NCBI GenBank assembly: GCA_050942895.1
Contig: JBMNOE010000032.1
Coordinates: 1 to 24,772 of the forward strand
Source of the DNA: JBNRMR01 sp050942895
GTDB taxonomy: Bacteria; Bacillota; Clostridia; Christensenellales; UBA1750
Reading direction: 5' to 3'
Length of the DNA stretch: 24,772 nt
The translations under genes and the position numbers were made by a program. Every line of letters starts with the position of its first letter. Position 1 is the first letter of the stretch. The notes beneath the pieces are model-generated. The model was not told where the DNA came from. It worked only from the letters and a program-made list of their open reading frames with translations, and did no database searches. This document shows positions 6,546-13,078 of the stretch, piece after piece.

Positions 6546-8054
6546 ATGGCGTTCTACTATGACAAAACTTCCCACACCTTCAGCGAATACCTGCTTGTTC
6601 CCGGTTATTCCTCAGCCCAGTGCGTCCCGGGGAATGTCAAGCTGAAGGCACCGGTAACAAAGTTTAAAAAGGGCGAGCAGCCCTTCCTTTCAATGAATAT
6701 TCCGCTGGTCTCGGCCATGATGCAATCCGTCTCCGATGACAAAATGGCGATTGCCCTTGCGCGCGAGGGCGGGATTTCGTTTATCTACGGCTCTCAGTCC
6801 ATCGAAAGCCAGGCGGATATGGTCAGGAGGGTTAAAAGCTACAAGGCGGGCTTTGTCGCCAGCGATTCAAACGTCCGCCCCGATCAGACACTTAAGGACA
6901 TAATCGATCTGAAGGCTAAAACCGGTCACTCCACCGTCGCCGTAACCGAGGACGGCACCGCCTCCGGAAGATTCCTGGGCATCGTCACCAGCAGGGACTA
7001 CCGGGTGAGCCGCATGGGCCCGGACACGAAGGTCAGCTCCTTCATGACGCCCCTTGAAAAGATAGTCTATGCCCGCGAAGGAGTCAGCCTCAGCGAGGCC
7101 AACGATATAATCTGGGATCACAAGATAAACGCGCTGCCCATAATAGATGAAAATCAGCGCCTTGTGGCCTTCGTTTTCAGGAAGGACTATGACGCCCACA
7201 AGGAGAACCCTCTTGAGCTGCTGGACTCCTCCAAGCGTTATGTGGTGGGCGCCGGCATAAACACCAGAGACTATGAAGCGCGGGTTCCCGCCCTGGTTGA
7301 AGCGGGCGCAGACCTTCTGTGCATAGACTCATCAGAGGGCTTCACCGAGTGGCAGCAGCGCACGCTGGAGTTCATCCGCGGCAAGTATGGCGACAGCGTA
7401 AAGGTGGGCGCCGGCAACGTGGTTGACAGGGAAGGCTTCCGCTTCCTGGCCGACTGCGGCGCGGACTTCATAAAGATCGGCATCGGCGGGGGGGCCATCT
7501 GCATCACCCGCGAGGCCAAGGGCATCGGCCGCGGGCAGGCGACAGCCGTTATCGAGGTTGCAAAGGCCCGCGACGAATATTTCAAGGAAACCGGCGTATA
7601 TATCCCCATCTGCTCCGATGGCGGCATCGTCTATGATTATCACATGACCCTGGCCCTTGCCATGGGCGCGGACTTCTGCATGATGGGCCGCTACTTCGCC
7701 CGCTTCGATGAAAGCCCCTCCACCCGGGTGATGATCAACGGCAGCTACATGAAGGAATACTGGGGCGAAGGCTCCGCCAGAGCCAGGAACTGGCAGCGCT
7801 ATGACATGGGCGGCGAAGGCAAGCTCTCCTTCGAGGAAGGCGTGGACTCCTATGTGCCCTATGCCGGCAGCCTGCGGGACAACCTTGCCCTCACCCTCAG
7901 CAAGATCAAGTCCACCATGTGCAACTGCGGCGCACTCACCATAAAAGAGCTTCAGGAAAAGGCAAGGCTCACTTTGGTTTCCTCCGTCAGCATTGTGGAA
8001 GGCGGCGCCCACGACGTGCTGCTTAAGGATTCCATCTCCACCCCCGTGCGCTGA
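6546..8054 (+). CDS. guaB: IMP dehydrogenase, Tritrichomonas foetus-like type
   Basis: IMPDH oxidises IMP to XMP with NAD+, the committed step of GMP synthesis. The 502-residue product has the catalytic barrel interrupted by a CBS pair at about 105-220. The active-site loop G-I-G-G-G-A-I-C-I-T-R-E places the nucleophile at C319, and the mobile flap R-A-R-N-W-Q-R-Y-D places R418 and Y419; all three have the same residue numbers as I recall for T. foetus IMPDH. Long blocks such as S-D-G-G-I-V-Y-D-Y-H-M-T-L-A-L-A-M-G-A-D-F and the C-terminal S-S-V-S-I-V-E-G-G-A-H-D-V match that protist enzyme by eye much better than the common bacterial GuaB. AGGAGG lies eight bases before the ATG. It is monocistronic. 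Confidence 0.96.
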   Translation: MAFYYDKTSHTFSEYLLVPGYSSAQCVPGNVKLKAPVTKFKKGEQPFLSMNIPLVSAMMQSVSDDKMAIALAREGGISFIYGSQSIESQADMVRRVKSYKAGFVASDSNVRPDQTLKDIIDLKAKTGHSTVAVTEDGTASGRFLGIVTSRDYRVSRMGPDTKVSSFMTPLEKIVYAREGVSLSEANDIIWDHKINALPIIDENQRLVAFVFRKDYDAHKENPLELLDSSKRYVVGAGINTRDYEARVPALVEAGADLLCIDSSEGFTEWQQRTLEFIRGKYGDSVKVGAGNVVDREGFRFLADCGADFIKIGIGGGAICITREAKGIGRGQATAVIEVAKARDEYFKETGVYIPICSDGGIVYDYHMTLALAMGADFCMMGRYFARFDESPSTRVMINGSYMKEYWGEGSARARNWQRYDMGGEGKLSFEEGVDSYVPYAGSLRDNLALTLSKIKSTMCNCGALTIKELQEKARLTLVSSVSIVEGGAHDVLLKDSISTPVR

Positions 8055-8088
8055 TTTGTTCCGGTTTTTCCCTCAGATATTGCAAAAG

Positions 8089-8115
8089 CCTCCCAAAAGG
8101 GAGGTTTTCGTTTTT
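8089..8115 (+). terminator. Rho-independent terminator of guaB
   Basis: CCTCCC (8089-8094), loop AAAA, GGGAGG (8099-8104), then TTTTCGTTTTT. An upstream AAAA can extend the stem. It lies 35 bp after the guaB stop. Confidence 0.93.
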
Positions 8116-8534
8116 GCGGCGAAGCTTCCACCTGTTCCCTTATCATAATACAGCTATAATACATAATTATCCTGATAATGAGCTTATAAAGTGATTCTGC
8201 GGCAAGGCCGTTTTCATAAAAACCAACAGAAACCTTTTAGAACGCCACCTTTTATAAGGCTATAAAGGATAAAAATGAAATGGCTAATATCATCAAGGTA
8301 TACAGGCAAAACATTTAAGGGCAAATAAACGTCAACTTAAATGGTTTTTACGAGGAACTCCGGCATGATGACTTCCCCAAATGCGAATTTGGAATCTGTT
8401 GGATTTATGGGAAAGAGGATGGTTTTTTTGTTTTGAATTTTTTTGTTTTGAAAGTGATATGCGGAAAGCGCCTTGAAAAGAAGGGCTTTTAAGTTACTAC
8501 CGATTGGTGTATAGGGCGCTACGCAGACCCCCGT
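8116..8534. other. A+T-rich non-coding stretch downstream of guaB
   Basis: This is the first part of a gap of roughly 690 bp between guaB and the convergent glycosylase operon. The only open frame with a Shine-Dalgarno-like sequence is a 17-codon ATG frame at 8275-8328 (AAGGAT upstream), which I do not regard as supported. It also holds the 15-bp duplicate at 8423-8452. Nothing else is recognisable. Confidence 0.4.
8423..8452 (+). repeat. Tandem duplicate of a 15-bp T-rich unit
   Basis: TTTTTTTGTTTTGAA occurs at 8423-8437 and again immediately at 8438-8452, with no mismatch. It lies in non-coding DNA. Confidence 0.85.
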
Positions 8535-8612
8535 TTTTCTAAACAGCGGCCTCCTGATATGGGATTCCTAAGGGGCACCCTTTGGCGGGGCGTGGGGCGG
8601 AGTCCCACGAAA
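8535..8612 (+). repeat. Dispersed intergenic repeat, copy 2
   Basis: About 75 bp starting TTTTTCTAA and running through a CCTCCTGA-like block, AAGGGGCACCCTTTGGCG and CGTGGGGCGGAGTCCC to GAAAA. The same order of blocks recurs at 8647-8723 with small indels. AAGGGGcACCCTTT and GGGGCGGAGTCCC can form two short hairpins. Confidence 0.8.
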
Positions 8613-8646
8613 ACCCCCGAATAGGCCGGCTTTCCCCAGCAGAGCG

Positions 8647-8723
8647 CTTTTCTAACCGCCTCCCCTGACTTGTGATTCATAAGGGGCACCCTTTGGCGTG
8701 CGTGGGGCGGAGTCCCGCGAAAA
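8647..8723 (+). repeat. Dispersed intergenic repeat, copy 3
   Basis: This is the direct repeat of 8535-8612, offset by about 112 bp. The core AAGGGGCACCCTTTGGCG is identical, followed by CGTGGGGCGGAGTCCC and GCGAAAA; the left half is more diverged. It ends about 20 bp from the stop of the convergent minus-strand gene and might contribute to its 3' end, although there is no clear U-run. Confidence 0.8.
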
Positions 8724-8744
8724 ATTCCCGCAACCCCTCCCCGG

Positions 8745-9338
8745 CTATACCCGCTTTATCAGCTCGCCAAGGGCCTCCAGATCCTCCTGGTAAATCTCCC
8801 TAAGGGAGCGGTTATATATGAGGGCCGCCGGATGATACAGCGGAAACAAATGCGCACCCATTGCGCCGCCGGGATAGAGCTTTCCGTGCAACTCGCCTAT
8901 CACCGCGCTTTTGTTGTCGGAAACGGCCTTAAGCGCCACATTTCCCAGGGTAATTATATATTTAGGCTGGATGATCTCCATCTCCTTTTGCAGCCATGGC
9001 CGAAAAAGAGCGATCTCCTCCCGGCTGGGGGCCCTGTTGACAGTCCTTCCCGCTTTTGAGATGGCTGTCGGGCGCAGCTTCACCACATTGCTTATGTACA
9101 GATCATCCCGACGGATACCGGTCTTTTCCAAAAATTCGTCCAAAACTTTTCCCGCCTTGCCCACAAAGGGCTTGCCCTGTAGAGCCTCCTGTTCACCGGG
9201 CGCTTCGCCTATCAGGACTATGCGCGCCCTGGGGTCTCCGCCGCCAAAGACTATCTTCTTTTTTTCAGGTGCGTATATCATGTCAAAATGCTCAAGCATC
9301 TGAGCATTTTGCTTTGCCAGCCTCTGCTTTTTGCTCAT
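8745..9338 (-). CDS. Uracil-DNA glycosylase family protein without the Fe-S cysteines
   Basis: The 197-residue protein has the family-4 uracil-DNA glycosylase fold signatures: motif A G-E-A-P-G-E-Q-E (E45) followed by G-K-P-F-V-G-K-A-G, and the C-terminal Y-H-P-A-A-L. Canonical family-4 enzymes hold a 4Fe-4S cluster with four cysteines; this protein contains no cysteine at all. Where the cluster cysteine is expected, it reads V-K-L-R-P-T followed by about eight extra residues before N-R-A-P. It lies 27 bp downstream of a canonical family-4 gene and is probably co-transcribed and paralogous. It may still excise uracil, or another lesion, without a cluster. The start ATG at 9338 has only a weak AGAGG about 12 bases upstream. 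Confidence 0.85.
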   Translation of the reverse strand: MSKKQRLAKQNAQMLEHFDMIYAPEKKKIVFGGGDPRARIVLIGEAPGEQEALQGKPFVGKAGKVLDEFLEKTGIRRDDLYISNVVKLRPTAISKAGRTVNRAPSREEIALFRPWLQKEMEIIQPKYIITLGNVALKAVSDNKSAVIGELHGKLYPGGAMGAHLFPLYHPAALIYNRSLREIYQEDLEALGELIKRV

Positions 9339-9365
9339 CTGTAAATCACGCCTCTATGTTGTTAT

Positions 9366-9935
9366 TTAGTCAGTGTTTATGCCAAGCTCCTTCATTTTAT
9401 CGCGTATGGATTTAAAATCCGCCCATGCAAATTTCTTCTGGGAAGGGTCCCGCAGAAGGAAGGAGGGATGAAAGGTCGCTATCATATGATATCCCCGCCG
9501 CTCGTGCCATATACCGCGATCACGGGTTATCCGGGCCTCTGGCGAAATTGTATACTTCGCTGCCGTTGCCCCCAAAATGACGATTATCTTCGGTTTGACC
9601 AGCTTCACCTGCGAGCGAAGATATGGCATGCAGGCCTGCGCTTCCTCGGGTAAAGGCGCTCTGTTTCCCGGCGGACGGCATTTGACTATGTTTGCTATAT
9701 AGGCGTTTTGGCGGCTCAGGTTGATGGAGGCCATCATCTTATCCAAAAGCTGCCCCGCCGGGCCCACAAAGGGCAGGCCCTGGAAATCCTCCTCCGCGCC
9801 GGGCCCTTCGCCGATGAACATCACACCAGCGCTTTGGTTGCCGTCGCCGACGACCACATTGTTGCGGCCTCGGCAAAGACCGCATTTGGTGCAATTCTCC
9901 GCTTCCCTGTACAAAGCTTTCCATGCCGTATCCAT
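9366..9935 (-). CDS. udg: Family 4 uracil-DNA glycosylase (4Fe-4S)
   Basis: This enzyme removes uracil from DNA to start base-excision repair. The 189-residue product has all four expected cluster ligands: C15 and C18 in C-T-K-C, C86 in V-K-C-R-P-P-G-N-R, and C102 in Q-A-C-M-P-Y-L. Motif A is G-E-G-P-G-A-E-E (E43) with G-L-P-F-V-G-P-A-G, and the C-terminal motif is F-H-P-S-F-L-L-R. An upstream in-frame start at 10073 would add 46 residues unlike the family, and ATG 9935 has GAAGGTG about seven bases upstream, so I take 9935. It is first in a two-gene minus-strand operon with a cysteine-free paralogue. The name udg is descriptive. Confidence 0.93.
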   Translation of the reverse strand: MDTAWKALYREAENCTKCGLCRGRNNVVVGDGNQSAGVMFIGEGPGAEEDFQGLPFVGPAGQLLDKMMASINLSRQNAYIANIVKCRPPGNRAPLPEEAQACMPYLRSQVKLVKPKIIVILGATAAKYTISPEARITRDRGIWHERRGYHMIATFHPSFLLRDPSQKKFAWADFKSIRDKMKELGINTD

Positions 9936-9983
9936 TTTATCACCTTCTCTATGACAGTATATCATAAAGCGCGCAATTTTTCT

Positions 9984-10012
9984 TTGTGTTTTTGCGGCAG
10001 ATATGGTAAAAT
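9984..10012 (+). promoter_or_regulatory. Probable sigma-A promoter of the flippase-like/Nudix/methyltransferase operon
   Basis: TTGTGT (9984-9989), a 17-bp spacer and TAAAAT (10007-10012), about 60 bp before the chosen start. This region also separates it from the divergent glycosylase operon, whose own promoter I could not place with confidence. Confidence 0.5.
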
Positions 10013-10072
10013 GTAAAACGGTATATTGCTTTGCACGGTTATCCCTTTCATCAGTTGAGGAGAATAAAGCCA

Positions 10073-11128
10073 TTGGAGTTTTCAGTGAAAAAAATAGCCG
10101 TTTTTTTTAAAAAATATGGCACCTGGGCCCTGCTGGCCATTAACTTTGCCATAATGGCCTACATCATATCCAATGATCCCGATTTCAGCGAAGGCTTTCG
10201 AACCTTGGAAACCCTTTCGCTTGGCTTTGTGGTTCTTTGCTTTGTCGTTTTTTCGCTGACATATCTTGGCGAGGGCGCTCAGCTCTATTTCATAATCAAA
10301 ATGCTGGGCGGGAGCCTCTCCCTTTACAAAAGTGTGCGTGCGGTCATAATCGAGCGCTATTATAACGCGATAACTCCCACAAATATCGGCGGTCAACCAG
10401 CCCTCATAGTATATCTTATGGCCAATGGCCTTTCCGGCACCCTTTCCGCCTCAGCTATGAGCATCCGGTTTATAATGTATCAGATCACCATATGCTTTTT
10501 TCTGGCGCTGATGTTCATTTTCATGCCCCTTTTGAACCTTTCCGTCAGCCCGCTTATATTCACCGCCCTGATAATAGGCGCGATATTCTCTTTGGCCATG
10601 CCGCTTATATTGCTCCTGTGCGCCCTTTGGCCCAAAGTCACCTATCGGTCAATCGGCTGGCTTTGCCGCATGGGCAAAAAGCTGCGGCTTTTAAAGGACA
10701 GCGATCTTACCTATGCTAAAATCGTGGATATGCTGAATCTTTACAGCCAGAGCATGCGCATGATCAACTTGAAATATACCTTCATAGTTGTTTTATTCGC
10801 CGTGGTACAGTTTTTTGCAGCCATGAGTGTGCCCTTTTTCGTATGCTTTGCCTGCGCAGTAAACATAAACTACATTCAAAGCGTGGCATACACCACCGTT
10901 TTATACACCGCTGTCAGCTACATGCCCACCCCCGGAGCCACCGGTATCGCCGAGGGCGTTTTCTATTCGCTTTTCAGCGGCATAATCCCCGGCACATTCA
11001 TAATGGTGGCATTGCTGTTGTGGCGGGTTTCGTCATATTATCTGACGGTCGTTTTGGGATTCATCGAGTCCGGCGCATCGGCAATAGAGTCATATCTCAA
11101 GCGCCGCGAAAAGAGGATAAAGGTTTGA
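10073..11128 (+). CDS. Flippase-like membrane protein (lysylphosphatidylglycerol synthase TM-region/UPF0104 family)
   Basis: The 351-residue protein is an integral membrane protein with about seven or eight hydrophobic segments, resembling the membrane part of MprF and the stand-alone YbhN-type proteins. Conserved blocks of this family are visible: I-T-P-T-N-I-G-G-Q-P-A near residue 105 and M-P-T-P-G-A-T-G-I-A-E-G-V-F near residue 300. The C-terminus is short and basic. There is no aminoacyl-transferase domain, so it cannot be called an LPG synthase; lipid flipping is only inferred from the family. Start TTG 10073 was chosen because TGAGGAG lies ten bases upstream; a GTG at 10085 is a second option. 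Its stop overlaps the Nudix start by TTGA. Confidence 0.85.
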   Translation: MEFSVKKIAVFFKKYGTWALLAINFAIMAYIISNDPDFSEGFRTLETLSLGFVVLCFVVFSLTYLGEGAQLYFIIKMLGGSLSLYKSVRAVIIERYYNAITPTNIGGQPALIVYLMANGLSGTLSASAMSIRFIMYQITICFFLALMFIFMPLLNLSVSPLIFTALIIGAIFSLAMPLILLLCALWPKVTYRSIGWLCRMGKKLRLLKDSDLTYAKIVDMLNLYSQSMRMINLKYTFIVVLFAVVQFFAAMSVPFFVCFACAVNINYIQSVAYTTVLYTAVSYMPTPGATGIAEGVFYSLFSGIIPGTFIMVALLLWRVSSYYLTVVLGFIESGASAIESYLKRREKRIKV

Positions 11129-11580
11129 TTAAGGGCTTGACATCGTTTAACATTATAATTGTTTTGCATCACAGCGAAGAAAAGGTCTTGATGTGCCGAC
11201 GCTCAAAAGAGCCATATCTGGGCCTTTTGAACATGGTGGGCGGTAAAATGGAGACGGGTGAAACCCCTTTGGACGGCGCATACCGCGAGCTTTTCGAGGA
11301 AACGGGAATTGCCCGGGAAAAAATTGCCCTTTTACACCTGTTGGACTTTTATTATCCTGTGGACAGCTGCCAGGTAACAGTCTACGCGGGCAAACTTCGC
11401 GGCGAAGCCAAGCTCAGGGAGGAGGCTCACAGGCTTTTGTGGGTGAATATCCCCGGAACGGATTTCTTCAGCATGGCCGAGTTTGCCGGCGAGGGGAATA
11501 TCGGCCATATGATGGAGCATGTCCGCCTTCACCGCGAAAAAATAGACGCCCTGTGCGCAAAGGAGCTGCACCATGCATAA
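11125..11580 (+). CDS. Nudix hydrolase (MutT-like)
   Basis: Nudix enzymes hydrolyse nucleoside diphosphates linked to another group. The 151-residue product has a complete Nudix box at residues 40-62: G-x5-E-x7-R-E-L-x-E-E-x-G-I. The start is TTG 11125, inside the stop of the preceding gene (TTGA), with AAGAGG eight bases upstream; the frame stays open further upstream, but only as a shadow of the flippase-like gene. The substrate cannot be predicted: 8-oxo-dGTP type enzymes share the box, but no residue here fixes specificity. It overlaps the following methyltransferase gene by eight bases, so all three genes are translationally linked. Confidence 0.88.
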   Translation: MIKGLTSFNIIIVLHHSEEKVLMCRRSKEPYLGLLNMVGGKMETGETPLDGAYRELFEETGIAREKIALLHLLDFYYPVDSCQVTVYAGKLRGEAKLREEAHRLLWVNIPGTDFFSMAEFAGEGNIGHMMEHVRLHREKIDALCAKELHHA

Positions 11581-12628
11581 GTATGCAGTCTTAATGCATC
11601 CCGGACAGAGCCGGGTGTTCTTCGATCAATCAAAGGGAATGTCTTTGGCGGAGCTGGAGCTTTGCTGCGCCCGAATGGATTCAGGCTGCAAAAACATAGA
11701 GCAAAAAGCCATCTGCGGGGTGGACTATATTTGCTTTGACGCAGAAAATCCCCTTTCGCCGCGGGATATCGATCTTCTCTCGCGTCTTTCGTTTTTCTAT
11801 GCTCTTTTTAAGCTGCATGGGAAGGATGAATCGACATGTCTGCTGCCAGTTTCCCCCTCCGGCTTTGAAGGTTTTGGAGTAAATATTGCCGGTATGCTCA
11901 AGTATTCCGGGAAAACCAACGAAACTTTTACCCGGATGATTACCAATGCCGCCATATTCTCCAGCGACTTTCAGCATGACTCAAGCCCGGCTTTGAAGCT
12001 CGTCGATCCTGTTTGCGGCAAGGGCACCACCCTGTTTGACGGCGCTTATTGCGGCTATGATGTCTACGGAGCTGAGGTGGCGGAAAAAGTGGTTAATGAG
12101 GCTGCGGTTTTCTTCCGCAAGTTCCTGGAGAGCGAAAGGCTCAAGCATACTTTTCAAAAGCAGCGCCAGAGTGGGCCTAACAAATCATACAGCGCTAATG
12201 TATATAAATTCACATATGCCCGGAGCAAGGAAGGGTTAAAATCCCCCCTTGAAGCGAGAGAGCTTAACTTGGTGGCGGGAAATTCCATGCATCTTTCTTC
12301 CTTCTTCGGCAAAAACTTTGCACATGTTATCGTCGGTGATCTCCCCTATGGCGTGGCCCACGGCAATGTTTCCGGCGCACAGCAAAGCGCAAAAACACGA
12401 AACCCCAAGGAGCTTTTAAAAAGCTGCCTGCCCTCCTGGATTGAAACCCTTAAAAAAGGCGGCGTTATCGCACTTTCGTGGAATGTGTTTTTGATATCCA
12501 AAGAGGAGATCGCAAAGGTTCTGCAGGCGGGCGGCCTCACCGTTTTGACCGGCGGACCATATGATAAATTCGAGCACAGGGTGGACCAGGCCATCAAGAG
12601 GGATATAATTTTGGCCAAAAAGCTTTAG
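11573..12628 (+). CDS. TRM11-like SAM-dependent methyltransferase
   Basis: The 351-residue protein has a C-terminal Rossmann methyltransferase domain with motif I V-D-P-V-C-G-K-G-T-T-L (residues 144-154) and a D-L-P-Y tetrad (256-259), the N-P-P-Y-type motif of enzymes that methylate exocyclic amines of bases. The arrangement resembles the Trm11/RlmL group of RNA guanine-N2 methyltransferases. The first 130 or so residues are not clearly a THUMP domain, so RNA binding is uncertain. It starts at ATG 11573 inside the Nudix gene and ends 16 bp before the next promoter. Substrate unknown; tRNA is the most likely by family. Confidence 0.75.
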   Translation: MHKYAVLMHPGQSRVFFDQSKGMSLAELELCCARMDSGCKNIEQKAICGVDYICFDAENPLSPRDIDLLSRLSFFYALFKLHGKDESTCLLPVSPSGFEGFGVNIAGMLKYSGKTNETFTRMITNAAIFSSDFQHDSSPALKLVDPVCGKGTTLFDGAYCGYDVYGAEVAEKVVNEAAVFFRKFLESERLKHTFQKQRQSGPNKSYSANVYKFTYARSKEGLKSPLEARELNLVAGNSMHLSSFFGKNFAHVIVGDLPYGVAHGNVSGAQQSAKTRNPKELLKSCLPSWIETLKKGGVIALSWNVFLISKEEIAKVLQAGGLTVLTGGPYDKFEHRVDQAIKRDIILAKKL

Positions 12629-12644
12629 CCGGCCGCAGCGCCCC

Positions 12645-12673
12645 TTGACAAAACCCCCGTAAGATTGTATCAT
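12645..12673 (+). promoter_or_regulatory. Sigma-A promoter of the T-box/aspS-gatC-gatA-gatB operon
   Basis: A perfect TTGACA (12645-12650), a 17-bp spacer and TATCAT (12668-12673). The transcript would start near 12680, at the beginning of the T-box leader. Confidence 0.85.
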
Positions 12674-12680
12674 ACCCCCA

Positions 12681-13044
12681 ACAAGAGAATATTAAAAGGC
12701 AATGATGGGAAGAGTAGTTTGAAATGGTAGCCCAAGAGAGCCGCGGCAAGGTGCGAGCGCGGTGCGGATTTTTAAGCGAAGAACAACCCGGAGCCGCCAC
12801 CCGAAAGCAGGTTTTTATGGCAGGGCTATATAAAACAAGCGAGTAGGCCTGGACGCAGCGGAGCGTTAGAGCCGTCAGGCATGATGAATGCATTTGCACC
12901 GTGCCGCAGAGGAGAGCCTCCGGTTTTTACTTCACGAACAAAAATAACAATTGTGAAAATCGATGGCTAAGTTGGGTGGTACCGCGCCAGGTTTATACTA
13001 AAAAATACAAACCTTTCGTCCCTTTCTGGGATGAAGGTTTTTTT
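12681..13044 (+). ncRNA. T-box leader controlling aspS-gatC/gatA/gatB, likely Asn (possibly Asn/Glu) specific
   Basis: T-box RNAs bind uncharged tRNA and allow read-through. Seen here: the S-turn strand AGTA (12713-12716), the conserved AGAGAG of distal Stem I (12735-12740), a specifier region GAAGAACAAC (12778-12787), GC-rich Stem II and III hairpins (for example GAGG-agag-CCTC at 12909-12920), the T-box core GGGTGGTACCGCG (12974-12986) and a downstream CGTCCC (13017-13022) that pairs with its GGG and GCG to form the antiterminator. The same CGTCCC also forms the terminator. By the GAAC-plus-triplet rule, the specifier is AAC (Asn) at 12785-12787; AAC at 12782-12784 and GAA at 12781-12783 overlap it. 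The acceptor-binding tetranucleotide is TGGT. Confidence 0.93.
13009..13044 (+). terminator. T-box conditional terminator
   Basis: AAACCTTTCGTCCC (13009-13022) pairs with GGGATGAAGGTTT (13028-13040) with one bulge and one G-U pair, loop TTTCT, followed by a T run. It is mutually exclusive with the antiterminator formed by CGTCCC and the T-box core. Confidence 0.92.
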
Positions 13045-13078
13045 GTTTTTCTACTTATTTGCGAAAGGGGCTAATCTA

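Noticed and set aside
8275..8328. 17-residue ATG frame with AAGGAT upstream
   Set aside because: Too short to judge, in A+T-rich non-coding DNA, no conserved feature visible.
9936..10073. Upstream extension of the Fe-S uracil-DNA glycosylase to 235 residues
   Set aside because: The added residues do not match the family, and ATG 9935 has a good ribosome site.
10843..11124. Upstream extension of the Nudix gene
   Set aside because: This is an out-of-frame shadow of the membrane-protein gene; the TTG at 11125 in the TTGA overlap has a ribosome site.
13031..13078. ATG 13031 as the start of aspS
   Set aside because: It lies within the T-box terminator hairpin; ATG 13079 has a ribosome site and matches the family start.
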